From positions 2,232,001 to 2,296,000 of the forward strand of contig NZ_AP019309.1 in NCBI RefSeq assembly GCF_003925875.1: 64,000 bases of DNA, in the 5' to 3' direction. Under the pieces are notes generated by a model. That model saw nothing but the letters and a program-made list of their open reading frames with translations, was not told the origin of the DNA and did no database searches. This stretch comes from Intestinibaculum porci. GTDB lineage: Bacteria > Bacillota_I > Bacilli_A > Erysipelotrichales > Coprobacillaceae. A program made the position numbers and the translations under genes. Below are positions 35,876-43,966 of this stretch, one piece after another; position 1 is the first letter of the stretch, and each line of letters starts with the position of its first letter.

Positions 35876-36832
35876 TTATTTTAATGTGTTGACCACATTA
35901 ATAGGTGCTCCTTTCTCAAAAGCATCGATATCATCTTTAATAATTGATAATAATCGCTCTCTTGTCTCTTTGCCTTTCCAGCCCATATGCGGCGTAATTA
36001 TGACATTATCTAAATCAAAAAGCGGTGAATCTGGGGATAAGGGTTCATGTTCCTGAACATCTAAGCCCGCCCCGGCAATCGTATGGGCCTTTAAAGCCTC
36101 AATCAAGGCCGCTTCATCAATGAGCGCCCCACGCGCTGTATTGATCAGAAAAGCTGAAGGCTTCATCAGAGCTAATTCTTCTTTGCCAATCATGTGATAA
36201 GTATCACCATTTAAAGCCGTATGCAAAGAAATGTAATCTGCCTGCTGTAATAATGCTTCTTTGGTGACATAGGTGACACCTTCCGTGTTTTTAGGATGAC
36301 GGGTATGCACCAGAACCTTCATGCCTAAACTTTGAGCAATGGCAATCACTTCACGGCCCGTGTGTCCTTCGCCAAAAACACCTAAGACTTTATCATTGAG
36401 TTCGACGTGAGGAACCATCAAATGCTGCGTAAAATTACGTTTATCCCCTTTCGCTAACATTTTCATCTGCACCTGCATGCTTGATGATAAATTGAGCATA
36501 AACATGATCGCTGTATGCGCCACCCGCTTGGTGGAATAAGCCGGAATATTGCAGACGGTGATCTTCTTTTCACTAGCTGCCTCTAAAGCAATATTATTAT
36601 AGCCGGTTCCTGCTTCGACGATCAGTTTGACACTTTTTGGAAACTGCATCAGCACTTCACTTGGCACGCTTAATTCCTTAGTCACAACAACCTCAGCCTC
36701 TTCAATTCGGCCTAAGATTTCCTCAGTGGACGTATCACTATAGACCGTGACCTGATCCGATAAGATCTGATAATCTAACACGCCATCAAAATTCATTTTA
36801 TCGCCATTTAAAATAACTACTTTTTTATTCAT
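35876..36832 (-). CDS. D-2-hydroxyacid dehydrogenase (glycerate/phosphoglycerate dehydrogenase-like)
   Basis: The gene encodes 318 residues. The NAD-binding GVFGEGHTGREV, catalytic Arg in NTARGALIDE, Glu in AGLDVQEHEPL and His in ITPHMGWKG are all present. No ACT domain is present, so it is a glycerate/hydroxypyruvate-type enzyme or a short SerA. A nearby DUF1015 gene, which in other Firmicutes often sits with serA/serC, leans slightly to serine metabolism. AGGAGG precedes the ATG. A structured RNA with a terminator (36884-37040) lies 52 bp upstream and could control it. Confidence 0.9.
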   Translation of the reverse strand: MNKKVVILNGDKMNFDGVLDYQILSDQVTVYSDTSTEEILGRIEEAEVVVTKELSVPSEVLMQFPKSVKLIVEAGTGYNNIALEAASEKKITVCNIPAYSTKRVAHTAIMFMLNLSSSMQVQMKMLAKGDKRNFTQHLMVPHVELNDKVLGVFGEGHTGREVIAIAQSLGMKVLVHTRHPKNTEGVTYVTKEALLQQADYISLHTALNGDTYHMIGKEELALMKPSAFLINTARGALIDEAALIEALKAHTIAGAGLDVQEHEPLSPDSPLFDLDNVIITPHMGWKGKETRERLLSIIKDDIDAFEKGAPINVVNTLK

Positions 36833-36883
36833 TGTAAAAAACCTCCTGATGCTATTTTACCACGTGCATCCTTTTGAGAATAT

Positions 36884-36907
36884 AAAAAAAGCCGCCGAAG
36901 CGACTTT
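36884..36907 (-). terminator. Terminator of the structured RNA upstream of the dehydrogenase
   Basis: The 8-bp stem AAAGTCGC/GCGGCTTT has a TTCG tetraloop (read on the minus strand) and is followed by seven T. Confidence 0.93.
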
Positions 36908-37040
36908 AGCTTTTAGGTTCTATGACAGATATGGGCTTGACGCCGCAGTTTAATAAGTAAAGGGAAGTATTAATCTTTGCACCTGTCATAGAATTGTCTC
37001 CGGGAACCGAAAACAAGTCAATGGATAATCCATTTAACGA
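36884..37040 (-). ncRNA. Candidate structured RNA or regulatory leader, family not recognised
   Basis: This non-coding stretch has its own promoter and ends in an intrinsic terminator. On the minus strand it forms in order a 5-bp hairpin (AATGG/CCATT, about 37020-37034), a perfect 10-bp hairpin (TTGTTTTCGG/CCGGAGACAA, 36994-37016), and a large arm closed by a perfect 11-bp stem (TTCTATGACAG/CTGTCATAGAA, 36918-36993) around 54 nt. The terminator (AAAGTCGC/GCGGCTTT, TTCG loop, seven T, 36884-36907) follows. I do not see a T-box, SAM, purine, TPP or lysine motif. It could be a riboswitch-like leader for the dehydrogenase or a free-standing small RNA. Confidence 0.6.
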
Positions 37041-37044
37041 CTAC

Positions 37045-37072
37045 AGTATAACACATTTTCTTAAAAAGTCAC
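37045..37072 (-). promoter_or_regulatory. Promoter of the structured RNA
   Basis: GTGACT, a 16-bp spacer and TATACT on the minus strand place transcription start near 37038-37040. Confidence 0.65.
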
Positions 37073-37111
37073 ATGTTTTATAGATTATTTTTACATTTGT
37101 TTATTTGTGAC

Positions 37112-37852
37112 CTATTTCACTTTTTCAAGCAACTTCTTAAGGGCTTTCCAGTCATCCTTAAGATGTTTGACTTTCAGCGTCTCTTTGGTCTGATCTAAGA
37201 CGCCCGCATCTTCTAAACTATCGCTGTAATCTTTATAATGAGCAATAATCCCATCGGCGGTATCTAAAATCGAATCCTTGTTGCCATCTAAAGTGGCCTG
37301 CTGCTCTTTTGTTAAACCGGTATACCATGACGTAACGGCTTTGGTTAAAGCCTTTTTATCCGCCTTCGCTAAGTTGATCTGCGCCACATACGTGAGTAAA
37401 TCGGATGCTGCTTCAACAACTTTGGTACTTGAGCCGGAATCTCCGCTATCAAAGACAATCATTTCATTGAGGATATTTTTAAGCGCTGTTTCATCAATCT
37501 TCTTTAAAGATTTGACAATCGTAAACGTCTGATGCAGCGTACCTTTATAATTTTTTAAACCTTTTATAGTGATATCAGCAGTGCCCACTTTCGTGTTATT
37601 GGAATACGTTACACGGTAATCCGTGCCTTCTTTCAACGCATCATTATCCCCGCTTGTCACCGTAACTTTTGGGGTTTTGGGTTTCCCATCATAAACATAT
37701 GTTTTTTGGGGAATGGTCACCTTAAAATTCGTCAGATCAATACTCTGATCCGCTGATTCTGTCGTTTTCACTTTTGGTTTAGGACTGCAGGCCGTGAGTG
37801 ATGTCATCATCATAACACTTAACAATGCCGCGCCCATTTTCTTTGTGAACAT
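37112..37852 (-). CDS. Lipoprotein with Ig-like (MBG/YDG-type) domain
   Basis: The gene encodes 246 residues from the ATG at 37850-37852, with GGAGGTGG 4 nt upstream; an earlier ATG lies inside that ribosome site. The signal peptide ends in a lipobox, SLTAC, so the mature protein is lipid-anchored through Cys. Residues about 45-112 form a small Ig-like domain (YVYDGKPKTPKVTV, GTDYRVTYSNN, GLKNYKGTL) common on Firmicute surface proteins. The rest is helical and of unknown function. It is transcribed alone between DUF1015 and the structured RNA. Confidence 0.85.
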   Translation of the reverse strand: MFTKKMGAALLSVMMMTSLTACSPKPKVKTTESADQSIDLTNFKVTIPQKTYVYDGKPKTPKVTVTSGDNDALKEGTDYRVTYSNNTKVGTADITIKGLKNYKGTLHQTFTIVKSLKKIDETALKNILNEMIVFDSGDSGSSTKVVEAASDLLTYVAQINLAKADKKALTKAVTSWYTGLTKEQQATLDGNKDSILDTADGIIAHYKDYSDSLEDAGVLDQTKETLKVKHLKDDWKALKKLLEKVK

Positions 37853-37901
37853 AACGCCACCTCCTATTCCCATCTTATCATTTTCACATCAAATCAGCCA
37901 T

Positions 37902-37930
37902 AAAAAAACGATAAGATTCCTCTTATCGTT
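37902..37930 (-). terminator. Terminator of the DUF1015 gene
   Basis: The 10-bp stem AACGATAAGA/TCTTATCGTT overlaps the stop codon and is followed by seven T on the minus strand. Confidence 0.93.
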
Positions 37931-39170
37931 CAAAAGCATGGATAAACAAACCACTGCGCAGCTTTGGTTCAAACCACGTTGATTTCGGCGGCATCAGACG
38001 CTTGGCATCAGCGACCGCTAAAAGTTCACTGATCTGCGTTGGATACATCGCAAAAGCGACGCTTCCAGGCAGCTGATCAACATCTTTTACGAGTTCACCC
38101 AGGCCGCGAATGCCGCCAACGAAATGAATACGCTCGTCAGTGCGGGGATCCTTGATTCCTAAAATAGGTGTTAATACTTCATCTTGTAGTAAAGCGACAT
38201 CCAAGCGGTCAACCGGATCGTTATCACGCACCTTAGCAATCGCGTCTTTGACATCTAAGGCATACCACCTATGATCGAGATACATTTTTACCTGTCCCTT
38301 ATGAGTGGGATGACTTTGATCACTTGGCGTGATCGTAAAGATCTTACTCAACTTATTCATAAACGTATCTTGATCTAACCCATTCAGATCTTTCACAAAG
38401 CGGTTATAGTCAAGAATCTTTAACTGATTATCAGGGAATAAAACCGATAAGAAATAGTTGAATTCTTCATTTCCTGTATAATCAGGATGCTCTTTTCGGC
38501 GTTTGAGACCAACCTTGACCGCTGAAGCAGCGCGGTGATGGCCATCGGCAATATACGTGCAAGGCACCTGCGCGAAGGCATCCTTAAGCGCCTTAATATC
38601 CGCTTCTTCTTTAATGATCCAGACGCGATGAATAACCCCGTCATCCGCGGTAAAATCATAAATCGGTGTTTGTTTTTTAGCCTTGGCAATGAGGGCATCA
38701 ATGGCTTCTTGAGCGCGGTACGCCAAGAAAATTGGCCCTGTCTGCGCGCTGGTCGTATCAACATGATGGATACGATCGGCTTCTTTTTTGGCCACCGTGT
38801 TTTCATGTTTCTTGCAGACGCCATTTAAATAATCATCGATAGAGGATAAGGCCACAAGTCCGCTCTGCGCGCGCCCATCCATGGTCAGTTCATACACGTA
38901 GTAACAAGGCTGCTCGTCCTGAATAAAAATGCCTTCAGCGCGCTCCTCTTCGAGCATCTCATTAGCTTTGGCGTAAACATCTTTCCCATACATGTCATGA
39001 TCATCAGGAAACTGCGTCTCGGGACGATCGATATTTAAAAACGAAAGCGGATGTCCTTTCACCGCTTCTTTCGCTTCGGCGCGTGAATAAACATCATAAG
39101 GTAAAGCAGCGACATCAGCGGCCGCTTTCTGATGCGGGCGAATAGCCCGAAATGGTAATACTTGTGCCAT
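37923..39170 (-). CDS. DUF1015 family protein
   Basis: The gene encodes 415 residues. The start is the ATG at 39168-39170 (MAQVLPFRAIRP), 8 nt after GGAGG; a TTG one codon earlier is less likely. Conserved family segments are ALPYDVYSRAEA near the N-terminus, CKKHENTVAKKEADRI, and YIADGHHRAASA. The family is widespread in Firmicutes, often beside serine-biosynthesis genes, and is related to the SbnI free-serine kinase. That makes a small-molecule kinase function plausible but not shown here. A consensus promoter precedes it and a terminator overlaps its end. Confidence 0.9.
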   Translation of the reverse strand: MAQVLPFRAIRPHQKAAADVAALPYDVYSRAEAKEAVKGHPLSFLNIDRPETQFPDDHDMYGKDVYAKANEMLEEERAEGIFIQDEQPCYYVYELTMDGRAQSGLVALSSIDDYLNGVCKKHENTVAKKEADRIHHVDTTSAQTGPIFLAYRAQEAIDALIAKAKKQTPIYDFTADDGVIHRVWIIKEEADIKALKDAFAQVPCTYIADGHHRAASAVKVGLKRRKEHPDYTGNEEFNYFLSVLFPDNQLKILDYNRFVKDLNGLDQDTFMNKLSKIFTITPSDQSHPTHKGQVKMYLDHRWYALDVKDAIAKVRDNDPVDRLDVALLQDEVLTPILGIKDPRTDERIHFVGGIRGLGELVKDVDQLPGSVAFAMYPTQISELLAVADAKRLMPPKSTWFEPKLRSGLFIHAFER

Positions 39171-39199
39171 CAATAGTTCCTCCTTAAAAAGTTAATCCT

Positions 39200-39228
39200 A
39201 TTATAGTGAGCTTATTCTTCTTATTCAA
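39200..39228 (-). promoter_or_regulatory. Promoter of the DUF1015 gene
   Basis: TTGAAT, a 17-bp spacer and TATAAT on the minus strand, about 30 bp before the ATG. Confidence 0.82.
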
Positions 39229-39278
39229 GAAATATTATCGCATATTTTGCATATATCGAATCATAGTAAGTTTATTTA

Positions 39279-40124
39279 TTATTTTAGTAAATTATCCAAA
39301 AGAGTTAACTGCTCTATTTTCACCTCTTCGCCAAAGTTATTCAAGGTGCCTAATGGAATGTTTTTATTAGCACCATGATAATCACTGCCGCCGCTCACCA
39401 ATAAATGATGGCGCTTTGCTTCTTGCAAAAGCAAAGTGATTTCTTCTTCATTATACCGTGAGTAGTAACATTCCATTCCCTGAATACCGGCTTCTAAAAG
39501 CAGGTCTAACTGACGCTCTAACTCCCATTTTTCAAAATGACGCATGTGTTCACCGCCAAGGGGATGGGCCCAGATGGCGATTCCGCCAGCTTTGCGAATA
39601 GCGGTAATCGCGGTGCGATAATCAAGGCGATCCTGATCGCCAGGACAGCCTTTGATATATTTCTCAATGCCTTCACTGATACTTTGACAATAGCCATATT
39701 TCATAAGCATCCGTCCCAAATGCGGCTTAGCGGCGCTATTAAGACTATGTAAATAAGCCACATCATCGCTGTCAAAGACAATATGAAAATGCTCTTTGAG
39801 ATAATCTAAACGATTGTCTAACTTACGTTTGCGCTTTTCTCTGCCTTCGGCAATAGCGGCTAATAAAGCGGGCGAAGACGGATCATAGTTATAACCTAAA
39901 ATATGGACTTCACGATACTTAGTGATGGCGGAAAACTCAATGCCGCGGATAAAATGATCACCTGGCTCAATCATTGCCTCTACCTTTGCAATACCTTTGA
40001 TCGTATCGTGATCAGTTAAAGCAAAGGTATGAATATGCGCCTGCTGGACATGGCGATAAAGTTCTTCGATCGTATCTGAGCCATCCGAACAAGTCGAATG
40101 CATATGTAAATCAACGTTACTCAT
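39279..40124 (-). CDS. PHP-domain phosphoesterase
   Basis: The gene encodes 281 residues. The PHP metal-binding motifs are DLHMHSTCSDGSDT, ALTDHDTIKG, the Glu in RGIEFSA, AIWAHPLGG and GGSDYHG. This resembles the stand-alone PHP proteins of the TrpH/YciV type, which act as 5'-3' exoribonucleases or nucleotide phosphatases. Its ATG shares one base with the stop of the 156-residue gene before it, so both are translated together. The IS605 element sits just upstream of that operon. Confidence 0.92.
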   Translation of the reverse strand: MSNVDLHMHSTCSDGSDTIEELYRHVQQAHIHTFALTDHDTIKGIAKVEAMIEPGDHFIRGIEFSAITKYREVHILGYNYDPSSPALLAAIAEGREKRKRKLDNRLDYLKEHFHIVFDSDDVAYLHSLNSAAKPHLGRMLMKYGYCQSISEGIEKYIKGCPGDQDRLDYRTAITAIRKAGGIAIWAHPLGGEHMRHFEKWELERQLDLLLEAGIQGMECYYSRYNEEEITLLLQEAKRHHLLVSGGSDYHGANKNIPLGTLNNFGEEVKIEQLTLLDNLLK

Positions 40125-40594
40125 TAGTTGACGACATCCTCACTTTCTGGCGGTGTGACATCGAAGATTAAGGCGACTAACATCGTATTCACATCGACGA
40201 CATTCAAGGTTTCTCCGGCCAAAATGGCTAAACCGACGACAATTTCCTGAGCCCCTACCTCGCCTAAGAAATTAATGGAAATCTCATTATTTTCATCAAT
40301 TTCCATAATTGCCCGAAACTCATTCACTTCAATATTTAAATCGGATAATGAAGATGGCAGTTCACTACGGCGCAGCTGATAGACATCAATGAGACGATGT
40401 AAATCTGTTAAGACCGAATAAGAAACTTCTAAGCGATCCTGAGACGTTTCAAATTCGAAGAAATCATCCATCATCTGCGTATACAGCTTTTCATATAATC
40501 CTAAATAGACATCAGCGGAAATGCCGGCAGGCAGGTTTTCGACATCGAAGTGGATATCTCCATTATAATGTAATTCAATAATTGTACGACTCAT
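40124..40594 (-). CDS. Conserved-looking protein of unknown function
   Basis: The gene encodes 156 residues from the ATG at 40592-40594 (MSRTIIELHYNGDIHF), with AAGGAGGG 9 nt upstream; a longer frame would read through the IS605 end. The protein is acidic and mixed alpha/beta, with no signal peptide or TM segment. It has no motif I recognise. It is the first gene of a two-gene operon with the PHP phosphoesterase. The IS605 right end lies 42 bp before its start and has replaced the original upstream promoter region. Confidence 0.8.
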   Translation of the reverse strand: MSRTIIELHYNGDIHFDVENLPAGISADVYLGLYEKLYTQMMDDFFEFETSQDRLEVSYSVLTDLHRLIDVYQLRRSELPSSLSDLNIEVNEFRAIMEIDENNEISINFLGEVGAQEIVVGLAILAGETLNVVDVNTMLVALIFDVTPPESEDVVN

Positions 40595-40636
40595 AGGCAA
40601 AGCCCTCCTTTCTTTCATTGTATCCCATTTCACATC

Positions 40637-40870
40637 TTGACATCCTCCCACGGCTAAAGCCGTGGGATTCCTTAGAGGGCGGTTGCCATCACCACACCGT
40701 ATAGATGAAGATATAGGCCTCATGGCAGAATGGCATAAATGCTCATTCTGTACATGCGTTTTCGCTGTTCAGGATTCCTCCTCTATGGGGATTTCAAGGC
40801 GAGCCTCTAATTTCCTAGAAGAGCGGGTGATGTCTGACCCGTTTTTTTACTTTGTATCAGAACCCGAAGC
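40637..40870 (-). ncRNA. Predicted right-end omega RNA (reRNA) of the TnpB element
   Basis: The region between the tnpB stop and the right end is non-coding and rich in inverted repeats, including the terminal CCCACGGC/GCCGTGGG hairpin. TnpB guide RNAs are known to come from this position, with the guide read from host DNA past the end. The guide here would be the 16-20 bases starting GATGTGAAATGG at 40636 and running to lower coordinates. The 5' boundary is not determinable by eye and probably lies inside tnpB. Confidence 0.65.
40647..40666. repeat. IS605 right-end subterminal hairpin
   Basis: Perfect 8-bp stem with a 4-nt loop, identical in sequence to the left-end hairpin. This is the expected TnpA recognition structure in single-stranded DNA. 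Confidence 0.92.
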
Positions 40871-42375
40871 ACTGAGGCATCGAGATGTTGGTTGACTGCA
40901 TGCGTGCAATAAGCATATCCTGCACGCCTGTGAAAGAGAAGTACATCGCACTGCACATATCCCTGTCCGGCTTTTTGAGCGATGCATCAGCATGACGAAT
41001 GAGGAATGCACTGTACAGATCTCTCTGTACAGCGATCCCGGCTATCTGTTTGGAGCGCTGGCTCAGAGGCACTTTGACGTACTTGCCTGTATCATGGCAG
41101 TACTGGCTCGCTCTGAACTTCGCTGTATCTATGTATCTGACGCTGCCGCCGTAGAATGAGGCTTTTTTTTTCAAGAATGCTCATGAACAGTCCTGGTGAG
41201 CGGGAGCTAAGGCTTTTTCCAAAGCGCTTCTTGCGCCTGCACTTCCTGATCTGCTTCCGATTTCCGGCACTGTCTGTAACCTCCATAGTTCTATCAGTTG
41301 TCTCAGTCTGCTTCTTCGAGCGTCTGGCGAGTCCCTTCCAGTTCATTTTCTCGGCAATGATATCAGTGCCGGCTTCTATGATCCTGTTGGCAAGAGCACC
41401 GTGCGAACACTTTATATAGCGTGACTTGCATCCGTGCAGGTATTTGTATAAGTCCCGCAGCTTCAGATAGTTCTTCGAGAAAACCCACGGCTCACGGCAC
41501 TGCCTGTTTACTGTGCCGTCTGCGTTGTAGTGAGACGGATTGGATGCTCGCTTTGATGCGTCCATACGCCGTTGAATGTCAGACAGCTTCTTTGCATAAG
41601 CGTGTGTCCTGGGAGCCAGCTCTTCAAGCCAGGCTTCATCATCAGCCACAGCTGCAATTGTTGACACGCCCGGATCAATGCCTATTGTCCTGTTTCCAGG
41701 GATAAGCTTTTTTGGAGCATCGCCCTTCAGCGTTATAATTACGTAGTAGTGCCAGCCGTTAGGAAACATCAGTCTTGAAATCGTGCAGTATGAAATGCTG
41801 TCATTGAGAGCTTCACAGATGTATTCGGCGGAATCGGCATCCTTTGGAAGCTTCACGATTATGGTCTGCCCGTTCATTCTTACTGTGAATGATTCAGGGT
41901 CAAACACAGCACCGTTTTGCGGAGACTTTCCTTCAATGGAACTGAAATCTCTGTACTTCTTAAAGTGCACTGACTTGCCATTTTTGAAAAGATAAGCCTG
42001 AGCACTTCTGTATACGCGCGTAGCTTCCTTCTGAATCTGCTGGGATGAAAGGAGCTGTTTGAACTGCTTCGCACATACCTTGATGTATGCCTGAAGCGCA
42101 TACTCGCTTAAGCCCAGCGACTCACGAATCCCTTTCATTCCTGACGAAAGAGCCTTTTTCTGGCACTCCTCTTCTCTGGAGAGCTTCTTTCTGCCAAGCA
42201 GATCAATATAGGCTTCACGCATGTCCTGATACTCATGATTATGCTCCAGCTGGCATAGCAGCTTACGTACATGAGCAACCAGAACATTATGGATATGTGA
42301 CAGTGCATGGAAGCTCCGTTCGAGCATATCTCTCTGCTCCTTATCCGTTTCAAGCTTAAGTCTTACTGTATGCAT
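40857..42375 (-). pseudogene. tnpB: TnpB RNA-guided nuclease, split by a frameshift at an A9 tract
   Basis: The start is the ATG at 42373-42375 with AAAGGAGA upstream, overlapping tnpA by 20 bp. The first frame has the RuvC Asp in GIDPGVSTI and Glu in IIAEKMNWKG, then runs out of frame and stops at 41092. The family C-terminus (KASFYGGSVRYID, SQYCHDTGKYVKVPLSQR, VQRDLYSAFLI with the third RuvC Asp) continues one frame over from about 41172 to 40857. The switch lies at nine consecutive A (minus strand; 41163-41171). Eight A would give one intact protein of about 505 residues. It is either a mutation, a homopolymer error, or programmed slippage. TnpB acts with the right-end RNA as a guided DNA nuclease that retains the transposon. 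Confidence 0.85.
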
Positions 42376-42787
42376 GGTATTCATCTCCTTTCTGTGACCT
42401 GGTTTTCTGGGTTTCAACATACCATCTGATTGTTTCTGCACTGACATTACCTGCCGTGCTGACAAAATAGGATCTTGTCCACAGCGATGGCATAAATCGT
42501 ACTTGAGGAAATTCATTTCTTATGATGTATGAAGTGCGCCCTTTGATAAGATTCATTATTTCGGGAATGCTTATCTGTGGCAGAGCACTTAGAAACAGAT
42601 GCACATGATCAATATGGCATTCCATAGCCAGAATATCGATACCGTTTTCGGCACATACATCGCGTGTGATCTGTTTAAAACGCTCCTCAAGCTTCGGAAT
42701 CAGAAATATTCTTCTGTAGCGAGAGCAGAAAACAAAATGGTAGTTGATAAACGACACGGTTGTGGCTGTTCTTCTGTATCTGTTCAT
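42356..42787 (-). CDS. tnpA: IS200/IS605 transposase TnpA (HUH Y1)
   Basis: The gene encodes 143 residues. The HUH metal site is HIDHVHLF (H61, H63), and the nucleophile Tyr is in ETIRWYVETQ (Y123). It is of normal family length and intact. It catalyses single-strand excision and insertion at the hairpin ends. It overlaps the start of tnpB by 20 bp in another frame. Confidence 0.95.
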   Translation of the reverse strand: MNRYRRTATTVSFINYHFVFCSRYRRIFLIPKLEERFKQITRDVCAENGIDILAMECHIDHVHLFLSALPQISIPEIMNLIKGRTSYIIRNEFPQVRFMPSLWTRSYFVSTAGNVSAETIRWYVETQKTRSQKGDEYHAYSKT

Positions 42788-42888
42788 AGCTGTATTATAT
42801 CACACAACAGTATCAAATTAATTTTTTTAATTTTTTTGCAGACAAACTGACAGAGCACCCATTTATAGAGGAAAAAGGTGGCTTTCAT

Positions 42889-42908
42889 CCCACGGCTAAA
42901 GCCGTGGG
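42889..42908. repeat. IS605 left-end subterminal hairpin
   Basis: Same 20-bp palindrome as at the right end, 19 bp inside the predicted left boundary after TTTAC. Confidence 0.92.
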
Positions 42909-42985
42909 CTTTCCCGCCGCCATTTTGTAAAAAAAGCCTGTTCGCACATAGTGATTGTGTTACAATACCAAAAAAGGAGGACCTT

Positions 42986-43966
42986 ATGAATATTATTATT
43001 TGTGCAGAAATTGATCAAAAAAATGTGGAGCGGATTATCGCTTCTAAGCCCGACTGGCATTTCCTTTATAAACCTGCCAAGACGCTTACACAAAGTGAGA
43101 TCGATGAGGCCGATCTCATCATTGGCAACCCCGCTCATACTCTCAATTTAAATACCCCTCGCTTAAAAGCCCTGCTTTTAAACAGTGCCGGCAATGACCG
43201 TTTTCTTGATGACGGTGTCTTAAATCCTGATACATTATTAACCAATGCCTCAGGCTCTTATGGTCCAACGATTGCCGAACATGCCTTAGGCATGCTGATT
43301 GCCATCAATAAGAATTTCCCTTTCTATTTTACCAATCAGCTTTCCGGTAAATGGCAGCCCTCTTATATTGGGAAAGAGCTTTATCAAAGCACTGTCGCAA
43401 TCGTCGGCTATGGCGATATCGGCCATGCTTTTGCCAAGCGTGTCAAAGCTTTTGATACCCATATCATAGCTTTTAAAAAACATCCTGGAAAAACAGATGC
43501 CTACACTGATGAATTATATACGACAGATGATTTAAAAGCGCATATTGGTAAAGCGGATTATGTCTTCCTTTCCCTGCCGGAGACAAAGGAAACGATTCAT
43601 TTATTTGATGAAGAAATGTTTGAGGCTATGAAAGAAGGATCCGTCATTATTAATGTGGGACGCGGCAGCGCGATTGAGACAGCGGCTTTAATCAAAGCCT
43701 TAGAAAGTCATCATCTTTATGGTGCCGCCCTAGATGTGGTTGAACCGGAACCATTACCAAGCAGCTGCCCGCTCTATCATATGGACAATGTGATCATCAC
43801 CCCACATGCTTCCGGCGGTTATCACTGGGAGAGTGTGCAGCGCTATTACACGGATTTGGTCATCCGTAATCTCGATCATTTTGCGAAAGGCGAAGAATTA
43901 GAAAACTTAGTGGATCGTACATTAGGTTATCGCGCAAAAGTCGTGATCCGAGGTGAAAGATCATGA
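42986..43966 (+). CDS. D-2-hydroxyacid dehydrogenase
   Basis: The gene encodes 326 residues from the ATG at 42986, with AAGGAGG 6 nt upstream; an upstream in-frame start lies in the IS605 end. The NAD-binding motif is AIVGYGDIGHAFAKRV, catalytic Arg in NVGRGSAIE, Glu in AALDVVEPEPL and His in ITPHASGG. The family reduces 2-oxoacids or oxidises D-2-hydroxyacids. It is the second paralogue in 10 kb but clearly diverged from the gene at 35876. The IS605 insertion lies 60 bp upstream; a -10-like TACAAT remains, but the -35 region may have been changed. It is coupled to the patatin gene by a 4-bp overlap. Confidence 0.9.
   Translation: MNIIICAEIDQKNVERIIASKPDWHFLYKPAKTLTQSEIDEADLIIGNPAHTLNLNTPRLKALLLNSAGNDRFLDDGVLNPDTLLTNASGSYGPTIAEHALGMLIAINKNFPFYFTNQLSGKWQPSYIGKELYQSTVAIVGYGDIGHAFAKRVKAFDTHIIAFKKHPGKTDAYTDELYTTDDLKAHIGKADYVFLSLPETKETIHLFDEEMFEAMKEGSVIINVGRGSAIETAALIKALESHHLYGAALDVVEPEPLPSSCPLYHMDNVIITPHASGGYHWESVQRYYTDLVIRNLDHFAKGEELENLVDRTLGYRAKVVIRGERS

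Larger units (their letters stand above)
40637..42926 (-). mobile_element. IS200/IS605-family insertion sequence (tnpA + tnpB)
   Basis: The element is 2290 bp, read on the minus strand. Identical subterminal hairpins (CCCACGGC/GCCGTGGG) lie at 42889-42908 (left end) and 40647-40666 (right end). The left flank ends in TTTAC and the element ends in TCAA, the same left and right cleavage tetranucleotides known for IS608-type elements, and there is no target duplication. It holds an HUH Y1 transposase, a TnpB and the right-end RNA region. It sits between the divergent dehydrogenase (42986) and the operon starting at 40594. Confidence 0.93.

Noticed and set aside
36884-37040. T-box or common riboswitch identity for the structured RNA
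   Set aside because: The conserved T-box sequence and the known cores of SAM, TPP, purine, lysine and c-di-GMP classes are not present.
37902-37982. Plus-strand frame over the end of the DUF1015 gene
   Set aside because: It overlaps the terminator and the coding end of DUF1015 and has no ribosome site.
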